From: Flavobacteriales bacterium
GTDB taxonomy: Bacteria; Bacteroidota; Bacteroidia; Flavobacteriales_D; Crocinitomicaceae
Direction of reading: 5' to 3'
NCBI GenBank assembly: GCA_947497485.1
Contig: CANMHB010000005.1
Span: 124,001 to 188,000 of the forward strand
Length of the DNA stretch: 64,000 nucleotides
Position numbers and translations under genes: made by a program. A model generated the notes under the pieces. That model saw only the letters and a program-made list of their open reading frames with translations, was not told the DNA's origin and did no database searches. How positions within the stretch are numbered: position 1 is the first letter of the stretch; the number at the start of each line of letters is the position of its first letter. Shown piece after piece: positions 34,871 through 44,739 of this stretch.

Positions 34871-37735
34871 TTATCGTTTAATTAATTTACTAACTTTTGA
34901 TTGACCTGTTTTAAGATCAATGGTTTGAATTAAATAAGTGCCCGAATTCAGATTCTCAGTATTCAATTGATAAGTATCACCATGGAATTCTGAATTTGAA
35001 ATTAAATTACCAACTAGATCAAACAAACGCAAAGTATAATTTGAAGACTTAGTTAAACTAATGGTAGTTATGCCATTGGTTGGATTTGGATAGACTAATA
35101 TCTCATTTGACTCATTAAAAGAATTTCCTGTATTGGATGTCGAAGCAATTGATTGATTGTAAACAGGAAGTTTAATTTTAGAAGGATACTGAGGGGAAAA
35201 AGCAACTCGCTGAATCGCTACACGTGGTGCCATTTCCTGACCTTCAAAAATATAAGTTTGACCATCTCCTGGTCTTCTTCTAAAAAATTCATTTGGCATG
35301 ATTGGTAAATTTGGATTGGATTGATATCTAGGATTGTTTGAACTCGAAATCAAAACCTTCATTCTGTGTTGCTTACCAAAGGTATAACCCATTGGAAGCA
35401 TATTGAAGTTGTACTCATAAATTTCTCCAATATTGATGTTGTCAAAAACAGCATTGTCATTTTCTTGTCCTTGAACGAGTGATTTAGCATATGCTCTTCC
35501 TCTAGCATTTACGCATCCTTCAACTACAAACATTTCTCTTCCATCTGGATATACATCAACAATTCGAACATGGAAATCAGTATCTGTTGGGCCTTGGGTT
35601 ACGCCTGCAGGATTGGTTTTGGCATAAAGTGTAACCTCGGGAAATCCAATTACAGACAAAGTATCTTCGAGTAATTCCGTTTCAAATTGAAGAACTCCTG
35701 GACGATCCATTGTATATTCTGTCCATTCCACTAAATTAAATTGACCTTGACTATCTCGAAGTCCATCTGGAGTTCGAACAATCATATTTGCTCCTCCAAT
35801 TGTTCTAATTGGATCATCTGGATCATGCAAATACATTAAAGTACCTTCGTCATTCGATGGAGAACTTTGGTCGATACTTCCATTTTTATGAAAGAAAAAT
35901 TCCGTTGAAGTGATACCTTCTTCTAGTGGAAAAGAATTTGATCCCAACCAGTAATTACCTACATTTTCATTCAAATTGGTTCCGTCATTTACTGGCCCGA
36001 CTACATAAAAACGTACATCAGGAACTTCAAAAAAATCTTTATTTTCAACTTGTAAGACTTGTCCACTATCAAGACCAGCTATCAACGTTCCTGAAGGCGG
36101 AATATCTTGAACCAGTATTGTACCAACGGTATCTGCTGGATTTGTTCTCACAGCAACTTTCAAACCTCTTAATGTATCGGAACCCGTCAGAAAACTTAAC
36201 AATTCATTTAATGGAACTTTATAATCTTCAGCTGGAACACGAATTTGAAGAATGGAATTCGCGATAGCCGTCCAATTATTAGATTCGTTAATAAATGCTT
36301 TAGGCTCGCCGATATATTGGGTTGAATCATAATTTAGGTTGTAACGATACCATTGAATTAATTCAGAATTAATCGCCTTGGAAATAGGTAAATCTGATGA
36401 AGAAAATTCATCTAAATCAACACCCAAGATATCGTAAACATTGTTCTTATAGTTCATATCACCTGTGGTAGTGCTACCAATAGTTTGATGCGCCCAAGGC
36501 CCTATAATTAGTTTTTGTAGATACTTGTTCTTCTTGTTTGGATCTAAGTGTTGGCGCATCAAATTCCAAGTTTCAATTTGTCCATCAATAAAAATATCCC
36601 ACCAACCAGTTAAATGATAAGCCGGGACTTCCATGTTGGTGTATCGACTAATTGTACCAAGTGAATCACCCAATCCTTGCGCATTTACAGGTGCTCTAGA
36701 AGCATCCATATCCTTGCGCCCAATACTATTTGGATAATATCCAGCAGGACCACCCAAATATCTTACGGATGAAAAGTGGTCGATTGCGTTCGCTGCTGCA
36801 ACAAATTTATTCGGTAAACCATAATCTGTTGCTGAATGAAGATTATTGTCAATGTCATTATCAATATCATTTAAATCATCATCCGTTCCGGTAAAAATCT
36901 GACCTTTAAGCCAACCATTTACTAATCTTTCACGAAAAACCCCATTTTGAAAACCCGTACTTTTGAAAAATTCTTGCGTAGCTACTATTGGAACCATACA
37001 TTTAAGACCAGGTTGACTTGGATCAATTTTGCGCGCTGCAGCGAGTTGATATTGATTATAACCAAGTGCTGAAGCTCCGAAAGTCCCGAATCTTCCGTTG
37101 GTAAGTTTTGCAGTAGTCTCAGGAACACCATTTTGATCATTATCAAACAACCAATCTTGATTAATAAGTTGCTGAAGGGTGTTGTAACCATCTTCGTGCT
37201 TGTTACCATTCCGTGGATCACTCAAAGGCGTAACATCTAAAACATGCCCGTATTGCGGATGATAAGCATTTTTATTCCAACTATCGCTGTAGATGGGCAT
37301 ATATACTCCTTCAGAACTATATCTCCCACGCATATCTTGAATTCCATAGGCATATCCTAACATATTCATAGGCGCAGCTAGCGCGTCCCAATCACCTTTG
37401 TTATAAGGTGTGCGCGAATATATCATCGGAAGCTGATACGGATTTGGGTTCGGTTGTCCATTAATTGAATCATACATTATGAATTGAACCCCTTTTTTCA
37501 AAACCTCGAGCGGAACGGATTGTCCGAATATATCCACATTAATAACGAGAGAATCCCTTAAGACAGGTAAGTAAACATCCATCATAAGGTTAATACCATC
37601 GGGCATTGTTATTGGTATTGTATACTTCGTTGATAGTTCAGACAAATCATCTAACTGACCATTGTTATTTGAAACCTGGCCATTTGCATTCATCATACAA
37701 GCGAGTAAACCAAAGAAAAAAATACGTTTCAGCAT
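34871..37735 (-). CDS. T9SS-exported CocE/X-Pro dipeptidyl-peptidase-family hydrolase
   Basis: The 954-residue protein has a signal peptide (MLKRIFFFGLLACMMNANGQ). The S15/CocE alpha/beta-hydrolase region (about 40-450) contains YSRTPYNKGDW, GYAYGIQDMRGRYSSEG, the nucleophile segment GTFGASALGYNQYQ and GPWAHQTIG with the catalytic His. A jelly-roll C-terminal domain (about 590-830) follows, and then a T9SS sorting domain (about 880-954: NEILVYPNPTNGITTISL). CocE-like enzymes cleave esters or X-Pro peptides. Export by T9SS makes this an extracellular or surface hydrolase. It is the first gene of a pair with the T9SS protein at 33825. Confidence 0.9.
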   Translation of the reverse strand: MLKRIFFFGLLACMMNANGQVSNNNGQLDDLSELSTKYTIPITMPDGINLMMDVYLPVLRDSLVINVDIFGQSVPLEVLKKGVQFIMYDSINGQPNPNPYQLPMIYSRTPYNKGDWDALAAPMNMLGYAYGIQDMRGRYSSEGVYMPIYSDSWNKNAYHPQYGHVLDVTPLSDPRNGNKHEDGYNTLQQLINQDWLFDNDQNGVPETTAKLTNGRFGTFGASALGYNQYQLAAARKIDPSQPGLKCMVPIVATQEFFKSTGFQNGVFRERLVNGWLKGQIFTGTDDDLNDIDNDIDNNLHSATDYGLPNKFVAAANAIDHFSSVRYLGGPAGYYPNSIGRKDMDASRAPVNAQGLGDSLGTISRYTNMEVPAYHLTGWWDIFIDGQIETWNLMRQHLDPNKKNKYLQKLIIGPWAHQTIGSTTTGDMNYKNNVYDILGVDLDEFSSSDLPISKAINSELIQWYRYNLNYDSTQYIGEPKAFINESNNWTAIANSILQIRVPAEDYKVPLNELLSFLTGSDTLRGLKVAVRTNPADTVGTILVQDIPPSGTLIAGLDSGQVLQVENKDFFEVPDVRFYVVGPVNDGTNLNENVGNYWLGSNSFPLEEGITSTEFFFHKNGSIDQSSPSNDEGTLMYLHDPDDPIRTIGGANMIVRTPDGLRDSQGQFNLVEWTEYTMDRPGVLQFETELLEDTLSVIGFPEVTLYAKTNPAGVTQGPTDTDFHVRIVDVYPDGREMFVVEGCVNARGRAYAKSLVQGQENDNAVFDNINIGEIYEYNFNMLPMGYTFGKQHRMKVLISSSNNPRYQSNPNLPIMPNEFFRRRPGDGQTYIFEGQEMAPRVAIQRVAFSPQYPSKIKLPVYNQSIASTSNTGNSFNESNEILVYPNPTNGITTISLTKSSNYTLRLFDLVGNLISNSEFHGDTYQLNTENLNSGTYLIQTIDLKTGQSKVSKLIKR

Positions 37736-37750
37736 ATTAACAAATTTAAA

Positions 37751-38686
37751 TTAAATTTTAATAAATTTCAGGCGATGTCTAAAATGTTGCCCTTCAAGTT
37801 CTAGGTAATAAATCCCTTCTTGCAAATTCGAAATATTTTTTAATTCAATAAAATTGTTTGTTTCGCTCATTAATTGACCTGAATAATTAAAAATTCTATA
37901 TGTTGAAGTTTGACTTTTAATCTCATCAGATATGGTCAAGTCTAGAAATTCAGATACTGGATTTTGCAACCTGATATGATTACTTATTGCATTATTGATA
38001 AAACCGGCTTCGACATCGCGCATGCATCTAACTGAAAATCCACTTTGTTTTTTCGCGTAATTTCGAATAACTTCATCCGAGTTATATTTCATCGAACGAT
38101 ACCATGAATAAGCTTCATCAAGTTCAGAGCTAGTCCAAAAGAAAGCATAGGAATTCAAGTTATTGAAATTCCCACCATCGTATCGACAACCACCTGGAAT
38201 TGCAGAAAACTCAAATTCATTTGTTGCTCCTGTGTTTGGAAATAACCAAAGTTCAGAGTTTGCCTTTAGTTTGCCGCCAGCAACTGCCAAACCCCCAATA
38301 TGACTGGTTAAATTGCTCCAATCCAACTCAGAAGGTATTCTCCATCCTTCGGGACATAAGTTCTTATCTCCACTAATAGCATAAAAATTATAGAGATAGC
38401 CGAGCTCGTTTATCAATAGCTCATTATTTGAATAATTTGAGTAAGCCGGTATTGAGGCAGATGACCAAGTATCGGAAATAACTAAATTATTTAGTTCTGT
38501 ACCATCGTTAAAACGTGTTGTTCGGAGATTAGAGGTTGTCCATTCTTGCCCATTCGTTAAAATAATCGTTTGCATTTCATTGCCGTCAATGTCAGTTAAT
38601 CCTGCACCAAATGAATAGAATTGACAATTGGCATCAAAATTTTTTGATATGAATACCGAAATAAAAACTAAAATTGATAGCTTCAT
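37751..38686 (-). CDS. T9SS-exported FISUMP-domain protein
   Basis: The 311-residue protein has a signal peptide (MKLSILVFISVFISKNFDANCQ). The FISUMP pattern (Fibrobacter succinogenes major paralogous domain) is clear: QEWTTSNLRTTRFNDGT, CPEGWRIPSELDW, FWTSSE and GFSVRCMRD (about 40-225). A short T9SS-type tail ends the protein (STYRIFNYSGQLM, GIYYLELEGQHFRHRLKFI). I use the ATG at 38686 rather than a TTG three codons earlier. It lies 15 bases upstream of the CocE-like gene on the same strand, so the three T9SS cargo genes may form one operon. Confidence 0.82.
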   Translation of the reverse strand: MKLSILVFISVFISKNFDANCQFYSFGAGLTDIDGNEMQTIILTNGQEWTTSNLRTTRFNDGTELNNLVISDTWSSASIPAYSNYSNNELLINELGYLYNFYAISGDKNLCPEGWRIPSELDWSNLTSHIGGLAVAGGKLKANSELWLFPNTGATNEFEFSAIPGGCRYDGGNFNNLNSYAFFWTSSELDEAYSWYRSMKYNSDEVIRNYAKKQSGFSVRCMRDVEAGFINNAISNHIRLQNPVSEFLDLTISDEIKSQTSTYRIFNYSGQLMSETNNFIELKNISNLQEGIYYLELEGQHFRHRLKFIKI

Positions 38687-38784
38687 TAAGCTCAAACTTA
38701 ATAAATAACTACCTTGAGATAAGAAATTGGAATTATACTTTAATTATACAAAAATGATTTATGCCCTACTTTAAAAAAGAAAGA

Positions 38785-39408
38785 CTAAATATAATCGTCG
38801 AGCAAAGAAGAATTTGAGCTGAAAGGTTCGTCAGTTCCTTTTCTATCTTGGTAGAACTTCGCAATCGAAACTTGCATGTAAGGAATCAACCAGAGGAAAC
38901 CAATTCCCAAAGTTAATACGCATAGAATTGCCCATCCAATAAATGACAAAGACAACAGAAACAAATCCATTTTGTGTCCATCCATCATCACCTTACTTTT
39001 TTCCATTGCTTCATTAGCTGAAATATTTACATCATCGGCGAGAATGAAAAAAGTCATGGAATAAGACAAAGCTGCAATAATTCCGGGAACAATTAGAAGT
39101 AATGCCCAAAGAATAACAAATAATAATGTTCTTAAATAAGCTTGTAGTGCACGATTAAAATCGTTAAAGCCTTCAAATAATTGTTCGATTCTAGGCTCGT
39201 CTTGACGAGAAATTGCCAATGTAAACTTAATCAACCCCAATTGAAAAGGACCTGTTAAAATTAAGGATGCAACACTTCCAATAAATGGAACACTTTGATA
39301 AACACCCGTTATAACGAGATATATAAAAAACCCTCCAACTGCTATTCCCCAATTTCCATTTAGAGATTCAAGAGCTTGTTGCCTTAATACTGAATTTTCT
39401 GTTTTCAT
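38785..39408 (-). CDS. DUF975-type integral membrane protein
   Basis: The 207 residues match the DUF975 pattern, including an N-terminal LRQQALESLNGNWGIAVGGF, then four to five membrane helices and the ...LIVPGIIAALSYSMTFFILA stretch. Its function is unknown. It is followed by the LprI-like gene on the same strand (19-base gap). Confidence 0.8.
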   Translation of the reverse strand: MKTENSVLRQQALESLNGNWGIAVGGFFIYLVITGVYQSVPFIGSVASLILTGPFQLGLIKFTLAISRQDEPRIEQLFEGFNDFNRALQAYLRTLLFVILWALLLIVPGIIAALSYSMTFFILADDVNISANEAMEKSKVMMDGHKMDLFLLSLSFIGWAILCVLTLGIGFLWLIPYMQVSIAKFYQDRKGTDEPFSSNSSLLDDYI

Positions 39409-39427
39409 TTTTGTTTAAAATAAAGAA

Positions 39428-39775
39428 CTAACGTTCTTCCATTAGAATTTGAATCTGGTTTATTCGTTCATCTGTTAGTGCTTTCAAGCAACTGTAATTA
39501 ATTAATGGTTGCATTGAACCACCCGCATATTGCTCAGATTCAAACTTACATTGCGCATCACGAAATTTAATCCATTCTCGCTCAGATTGAATAAACAGTG
39601 TTTTCTCATTTCCCCCAAGCATCGCGAGCATATTTTTGTATACTTCATTCAATTGAAGATCCGACTTTTCATATTCTTGTCTAGCCTCTAAATTCATCTC
39701 TGCTTGGGATTGCGAGAATCCAACGAAACTAATCATTAAAATGAAAAACACTAGAAATGTTGACTTCTTGAGCAT
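39428..39775 (-). CDS. LprI-like (DUF1311) secreted protein
   Basis: The mature domain matches the DUF1311/LprI family (LNEVYKNMLAMLGGNEKTLF, then SEREWIKFRDAQCKFES and NYSCLKALTDERINQI), including the two conserved Cys that bond in this fold. LprI members inhibit lysozyme in mycobacteria; the role here is unknown. I place the start at the ATG at 39775 (MLKKSTFLVFFILMISFVGF), because a signal peptide then begins the protein. Upstream in-frame ATGs to 39841 would bury it. It shares an operon layout with the DUF975 and GNAT genes. Confidence 0.8.
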   Translation of the reverse strand: MLKKSTFLVFFILMISFVGFSQSQAEMNLEARQEYEKSDLQLNEVYKNMLAMLGGNEKTLFIQSEREWIKFRDAQCKFESEQYAGGSMQPLINYSCLKALTDERINQIQILMEER

Positions 39776-39853
39776 TTTAGAGACACGCGAATTGTTGTAA
39801 TATTTATTCATCTGTTTTTTAATTTTCATCGAAAATAACATATTTTTCTCGAA

Positions 39854-40372
39854 TTACAGTTTTAACCTCATCAACAAATCCGTTTGAAGATCCACTCCCA
39901 ATTTAAAAATGTGTTTGTCGAAAACTTCAAACCCATTTTTAAGATAAAATTGAATTGCTTTTTCATTTTTCTCCCAAACACCTAACCAGATGAAATCCAT
40001 TTGATGAGATTGGGCAATTTCAACCGCTTTTTGAAATAGCATTTGACCGACTCTTCTACCCTGAAATTTTTCAAGGACGTAAATGCGCTCTATTTCGAGT
40101 GAATTATCTTCTTTCTTTTCCGTTTGTGCCTCGCCCCTGTTTATTTTCAAATAGCCAATAACCTCACTATCGTTGTATGCAAAATAAAAGTCTGAAAACT
40201 CATTCTCCAATTCCAACTTCAATTGCTCAAATGACAATGATTCATATAGATACTTCTCCATATTCTCCTTGGAATTGAACTGAGCAAATGTTTCTATGAA
40301 GGTTTGCCTACTGATTTTTTGGAGTTGCTCTAGATTGTCTAAAGTAATTTTCTTGATTTGAATTTCTAGCAT
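39854..40372 (-). CDS. GNAT-family N-acetyltransferase
   Basis: This 172-residue protein has the GNAT core: VIGYLKINRGEAQT, the acetyl-CoA loop LEKFQGRRVGQMLFQKAVE (R/QxxGxG/A type), and WLGVWEKNEKAIQFYLKNGF. The acceptor is unknown; the closest known layouts resemble RimI/ArgA-like or antibiotic-type acetyltransferases. Gene order with the small LprI-like gene downstream is on the same strand. Confidence 0.88.
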   Translation of the reverse strand: MLEIQIKKITLDNLEQLQKISRQTFIETFAQFNSKENMEKYLYESLSFEQLKLELENEFSDFYFAYNDSEVIGYLKINRGEAQTEKKEDNSLEIERIYVLEKFQGRRVGQMLFQKAVEIAQSHQMDFIWLGVWEKNEKAIQFYLKNGFEVFDKHIFKLGVDLQTDLLMRLKL

Positions 40373-40478
40373 TAAATTGTTTTTTTTGCATCTAAATTTA
40401 TTCCTTCTTTGGATATTTGAAATAAAAAAACGGACTCCATTTCCGAAATCCGTTTCAATAATAACTTTTTTGCAAATC

Positions 40479-41882
40479 CTACTTACAAATCGTTTCCTCA
40501 GTCATTTTGAGAATTTTGCGAACTTCGTCCAAGGTTGGTGCCTCAGCGTATGTTCTCAATACAGGCTCAGTTCCTGAAGGACGAATCATTACCCAACGAT
40601 TGTCATCAAAGAAATACTTAAATCCATCGATGGTTTGAACTTCTTTCACGTGATAATCTCCAAAAGCTTTGTAATTATCTGCTTTGCAATTTGCAATGAT
40701 TTTTTGTTTTAATTCCTCGGTGATGTGCAAATCGTTTCGTTCAAATTTGAATGGTCCAACGATTTCATATACTTCTTCGATTAATTCATCCAATGTTTTT
40801 CCGGATTTTGCCATGAACTCCCAAATGATTAGTCCCATCCAAATTCCATCGCGCTCTGGAATATGACCTTTAACAGCAATTCCACCGGATTCCTCACCAC
40901 CTATCAAAACATCTTCTTTCACCATAATGGTGGCAATTTCTTTGAAACCGATTTTAGTGGTTGTCACCTCCAATCCATAATGCTCACACATTTTGTAAAC
41001 ACGCGGTGTAACGCTAAATGCAATCGCAACTTTTCCAGTCATTTTTTTGTACTTCACCAAATAATGAATCAACAACAAAATGATGTGGTGCGAGTCGATA
41101 AATTCTCCTTTTCCGTTATAAAGTCCAATTCTGTCAGCATCTCCATCCGTTGCTAGAGCACAATAAACTCCAGTTGTTCCTTTCAAATATGACTCAAGCT
41201 CCTGCAGGTTTTTAGCAATCGGTTCAGGCGCCTGTCCCATAAACGATGGATTCGGGTCGCAATGCAATAATTCCACTTTAGGCAGAATTCTCGGCATAAC
41301 ACGTTGTCCTGCTCCGTACATTGCATCATAAACCAAACGCATTCCTGATTTTTCAATCGCATCCAAATCAAAGCTTTTCTTAACGTGCTCAACATACATC
41401 GTTTCAATATCATGAACCTCTACTTTGCCCGCTCTAATGGCTTCATCAATTGAAATTGACTCGTAATTGATACTGCAAACTTCAGGAATGATGTCCTCAA
41501 CTTCTTGCACATGCTCAGGAGCCAAAGGTCCACCAAAATCAGCTTTTAACTTGAATCCATTGTACGAAGGCGGATTGTGACTTGCGGTTAAATCAACACC
41601 AATTTGACACCCAAAACGATGCGCAGCCAATGAAATCATGGGAGTTGAAACAAAACCACGCGACATTTTAACAGGAATCCCTTGTGCAATAAAAACTTTC
41701 ACTGCGGTTTCCATGAACAATTCTCCTGCAAAACGACAATCGTGACCAACAAAAACCGATGGGTTTTGATAATTCTTTTTCAACCAAATTCCTGTTGCTT
41801 CAGATACGCGTCCTACATTGTTTACGGTAAATTCTTTTGCGATGATTGCTCTCCAGCCGTCTGTTCCGAATTTTATTTTCAT
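40479..41882 (-). CDS. Phosphoglucomutase/phosphomannomutase family protein
   Basis: The alpha-D-phosphohexomutase motifs are present in 467 residues: the catalytic phosphoserine loop LTASHNPPSYNGFK (about 98-111), the metal-binding ATDGDADRIG, the sugar-binding GGEESGGIAV and the phosphate-binding RPSGTEPVLRTY. The enzyme interconverts hexose 1- and 6-phosphates for cell-surface sugar synthesis. The exact hexose cannot be read from sequence alone. It is separated by a hairpin from rocD, which lies upstream on the same strand. Confidence 0.92.
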   Translation of the reverse strand: MKIKFGTDGWRAIIAKEFTVNNVGRVSEATGIWLKKNYQNPSVFVGHDCRFAGELFMETAVKVFIAQGIPVKMSRGFVSTPMISLAAHRFGCQIGVDLTASHNPPSYNGFKLKADFGGPLAPEHVQEVEDIIPEVCSINYESISIDEAIRAGKVEVHDIETMYVEHVKKSFDLDAIEKSGMRLVYDAMYGAGQRVMPRILPKVELLHCDPNPSFMGQAPEPIAKNLQELESYLKGTTGVYCALATDGDADRIGLYNGKGEFIDSHHIILLLIHYLVKYKKMTGKVAIAFSVTPRVYKMCEHYGLEVTTTKIGFKEIATIMVKEDVLIGGEESGGIAVKGHIPERDGIWMGLIIWEFMAKSGKTLDELIEEVYEIVGPFKFERNDLHITEELKQKIIANCKADNYKAFGDYHVKEVQTIDGFKYFFDDNRWVMIRPSGTEPVLRTYAEAPTLDEVRKILKMTEETICK

Positions 41883-41906
41883 GATTTAATTGCGAATTGT
41901 TAATTG

Positions 41907-41935
41907 AGAATTGCGAATTAATAACTCGCAATTCT
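41907..41935. repeat. Inverted repeat between the phosphohexomutase gene and rocD
   Basis: AGAATTGCGA and TCGCAATTCT are separated by nine bases and flanked by further AATTGCGAATT-type copies (41889-41915). It lies downstream of rocD and may act as its terminator or be a dispersed repeat. Confidence 0.5.
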
Positions 41936-41945
41936 TCGTTCTTAA

Positions 41946-43229
41946 TTATTTATTAAAGTTTTTTATCGTTTTTTCTATGATTCCAACGCACTCGAGTAAT
42001 TGTTCTTCCGTAATTACTAATGGTGGTGCAAAACGAATGATATTCCCATGTGTTGGCTTGGCGAGAAGTCCATTTTCCTTGAGAGCAACGCATAAATTCC
42101 ATGCGGTTGGACTATCTTCTGTATCGTTTACAACAATCGCATTTAGTAATCCTTTTCCGCGAACTTTTACAATTAGGTCCGTTCCATCGATTATGCGCTG
42201 CATTTCTTTTCTAAAGATAGCTCCTAATCTGCGTGCGTTTTGAATCAAATTTTCGTTTTCGATCACTTCAAGCGCTGCAATTGCAACCTTTGCTGCAATC
42301 GGATTTCCACCGAATGTTGAGCCATGTTGCCCTGGTTTGATAACCATCATAATTTCGTTATCAGCAAGCACAGCAGAAACTGGATAAACGCCACCGGATA
42401 ATGCTTTACCAAGAATCAAAATATCTGGCTTACTATATGTGTCTGCTTGACGTTCACATTTATTTTCACAAGAACAATCACCGCATACAGCCAACAAACT
42501 TCCCGTTCTCGCGATTCCGGTTTGAACCTCATCGGCAATGAATAATACACCATTTTCAGAACACAATCTTTTTGCTTCACGAATAAAGTTTTCAGAAGGA
42601 GTGTAAACACCAGCTTCACCTTGAATTGGCTCTACTAAAAATCCGGCGATATTAGGTTGCTTTAATGCTTCCTCCAACGCCTTCAAATCGTCGTATGGAA
42701 TTGCTTTGAAACCAGGAGCATAAGGCCCGAAATTTTTATTGGAGTCAGGATCGCTTGAGAAGGAAACAATCGTAGTAGTTCTTCCGTGAAAATTGCCTTC
42801 ACATACAATAATCGTTGCTTGATTTTCGGATATTCCCTTTTTCTCGTAAGCCCATTTTCTGCAAAGCTTAATAGCCGTTTCAACTGCCTCAGCACCCGTA
42901 TTCATGGGAAGAACTTTGTCAAATCCAAATAGATTTGTAATATACTGTTCGTATTTTCCTAATGAATCATTGTAAAATGCACGTGAGGTAAGAGCTAAAG
43001 TTTGAGCTTGTTCTATCAATGCATTTGTAATTTTCGGATGACAATGACCTTGATTTACAGCCGAATAAGCCGATAGAAAATCAAAATATTGTTTTCCTTC
43101 AACATCCCATACATGAACTCCTTCACCTCTTGACAAGACTACAGGGAGCGGATGATAATTGTGTGCACCGAATTCATCTTCTAGCGCTATTAAGGATTTT
43201 GAAGACATTTTTTCCATCGTTGAATTCAT
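41946..43229 (-). CDS. rocD: Ornithine aminotransferase
   Basis: RocD transfers the delta-amino group of ornithine to 2-oxoglutarate using [23 protein letters not shown] (about 14-33) is a hallmark of the family. [37 protein letters not shown] and [16 protein letters not shown] with the PLP-binding Lys (K-A-L) are all visible. The length (427) exceeds the usual ~400 because of an insertion with four Cys ([16 protein letters not shown], about residues 248-263). Several Met codons near the N-terminus make the exact start uncertain by a few residues. Confidence 0.92.
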   Translation of the reverse strand: MNSTMEKMSSKSLIALEDEFGAHNYHPLPVVLSRGEGVHVWDVEGKQYFDFLSAYSAVNQGHCHPKITNALIEQAQTLALTSRAFYNDSLGKYEQYITNLFGFDKVLPMNTGAEAVETAIKLCRKWAYEKKGISENQATIIVCEGNFHGRTTTIVSFSSDPDSNKNFGPYAPGFKAIPYDDLKALEEALKQPNIAGFLVEPIQGEAGVYTPSENFIREAKRLCSENGVLFIADEVQTGIARTGSLLAVCGDCSCENKCERQADTYSKPDILILGKALSGGVYPVSAVLADNEIMMVIKPGQHGSTFGGNPIAAKVAIAALEVIENENLIQNARRLGAIFRKEMQRIIDGTDLIVKVRGKGLLNAIVVNDTEDSPTAWNLCVALKENGLLAKPTHGNIIRFAPPLVITEEQLLECVGIIEKTIKNFNK

Positions 43230-43328
43230 AGATCATATTAAGGCGAGCAAAGATAATCAAAAGGTCTGCGAATGAAAAATTTCCTTAAAATATTGTAAAG
43301 ATCTTCAATATGTCCTTTCTTTGAAAAA

Positions 43329-44099
43329 ATGAAAAGTTTTTACAAATTAATAAGAATTAAATATTTATTATTTCTGTCAATTCTAATAGTGAATTTTGTT
43401 GATGCACAAAAAATGATGAGCGACCAAAATCACGCTTGGGTAACTTACCTTGGTAATTGTAAATTATCTGAAAAGTTTGGAATTCACACAGAATATCAAT
43501 GGCGAAGAGCCGATGGTTTTAAAAATTGGCAACAATCATTAATGCGGATTGGAGTCGATTATTATGTTAATCCTACGTTAAGTGCCACAGCTGGTTATGG
43601 CTGGATAGTAACCTTTCCCTATGGAGAACAACCAGTTGGACATGAATTTCAAGAACATCGTATTTGGGAACAAGTCAATATGAAATCAAAATTTGGACGT
43701 TTTGAGGTTCAACACCGGTATCGATTAGAACAACGTTTTCTCGAAAATTGGATAAAAGATGCTAATGGAAATTACATGCAATCAGATAATCTTTTCCGTC
43801 AACGTATTCGTTACCGTTTAATGATTTTAGTTCCATTAAGCAGAAAAGAAATGGCTGACAACACCTTGTTTTTGAATGTGAACGATGAACCATTTATCGG
43901 ATTTGGAAAAGGAATTGGGAAAAATATCCTCGATCAAAATCGATTCAACATCAATCTTGGTTGGCGATTCAACAAAGACTTAAATATTCAAGTTGGTTAT
44001 TTAAATCAATTCATAGCCAAGTCAGATGGAATCAAAATGGAGAGAAATCACACACTTCTACTTTCAACAATTTACAATTTGAATTTCACCTCAAAATAA
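43329..44099 (+). CDS. DUF2490 family beta-barrel protein
   Basis: The 256-residue protein has a signal peptide (KYLLFLSILIVNFVDAQ). The DUF2490 pattern is clear: AWVTYLGNCKLSEKFGIHTE, FQEHRIWEQVNMKSKFGRF, HRYRLEQRFL and FRQRIRYRLMILVPL. Members are predicted outer-membrane beta-barrels of unknown function. Its stop is 5 bases from the convergent carbonic anhydrase stop. Confidence 0.88.
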   Translation: MKSFYKLIRIKYLLFLSILIVNFVDAQKMMSDQNHAWVTYLGNCKLSEKFGIHTEYQWRRADGFKNWQQSLMRIGVDYYVNPTLSATAGYGWIVTFPYGEQPVGHEFQEHRIWEQVNMKSKFGRFEVQHRYRLEQRFLENWIKDANGNYMQSDNLFRQRIRYRLMILVPLSRKEMADNTLFLNVNDEPFIGFGKGIGKNILDQNRFNINLGWRFNKDLNIQVGYLNQFIAKSDGIKMERNHTLLLSTIYNLNFTSK

Positions 44100-44103
44100 T
44101 GGG

Positions 44104-44739
44104 TTACAAATCTAACTGGTATACTTGAGAAAGTGATTGGTTGTCACGCAAGGTTATGTCTAAATCGTTAATTAATCCATCGTGAATATCATAAACCCAA
44201 CCATGAACATGTAGGTTCTGTCCACGCTCCCATGCTGATTGAACAATCGAAGTTTTTGCAACATTTAAAACTTGTTCAACAACATTGAGTTCCACAAAGC
44301 GATTAAAGCGATCTTTTTCATTTTCAATGTTATTCAATTCCTCCTGGTGAAAACGGTAAACATCTTTGATGTGACGAATCCAGTTGTCAATCAATCCGAC
44401 GTGTTTGTTTGTCATTGCTGTTTGCACGCCTCCGCATCCGTAATGTCCGCAAACAATCACATGTTTCACTTCCAGAACATTAACCGCATAATCCAAAACC
44501 GAGAGCATATTCATATCTGAATGCACAACCATATTTGCAATGTTACGGTGCACGAATACTTCGCCTGGGTCGGCACCAATTATGTCGTTTGCAGGAACTC
44601 GACTATCTGCACAACCAATCCATAGCACGGGTGGTTTTTGGCCAGAGGATAATTTTTTGAAAAATTCAGGGTCTAAATTTAATTTGCTTTCAACCCATCT
44701 TTTGTTGTTATCAAGTAGTTTTTTGTAAAAGGCTTCCAT
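44104..44739 (-). CDS. can: Beta-class carbonic anhydrase
   Basis: The enzyme interconverts CO2 and bicarbonate. The zinc ligands and catalytic dyad are visible: WIGCADSRVPAN (C43, D45, R47) and CGHYGCGGVQTA (H99, C102). The 211-residue length is typical. Its first 29 bases overlap the end of the SulP transporter gene, so the two are translated from one message. The pair suggests a bicarbonate uptake or CO2-hydration unit. Confidence 0.95.
   Translation of the reverse strand: MEAFYKKLLDNNKRWVESKLNLDPEFFKKLSSGQKPPVLWIGCADSRVPANDIIGADPGEVFVHRNIANMVVHSDMNMLSVLDYAVNVLEVKHVIVCGHYGCGGVQTAMTNKHVGLIDNWIRHIKDVYRFHQEELNNIENEKDRFNRFVELNVVEQVLNVAKTSIVQSAWERGQNLHVHGWVYDIHDGLINDLDITLRDNQSLSQVYQLDL

Noticed and set aside
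40684..41413. Antisense and alternative-frame ORFs in the phosphohexomutase gene
   Set aside because: The gene has complete conserved motifs in its own frame; the others are shadows.
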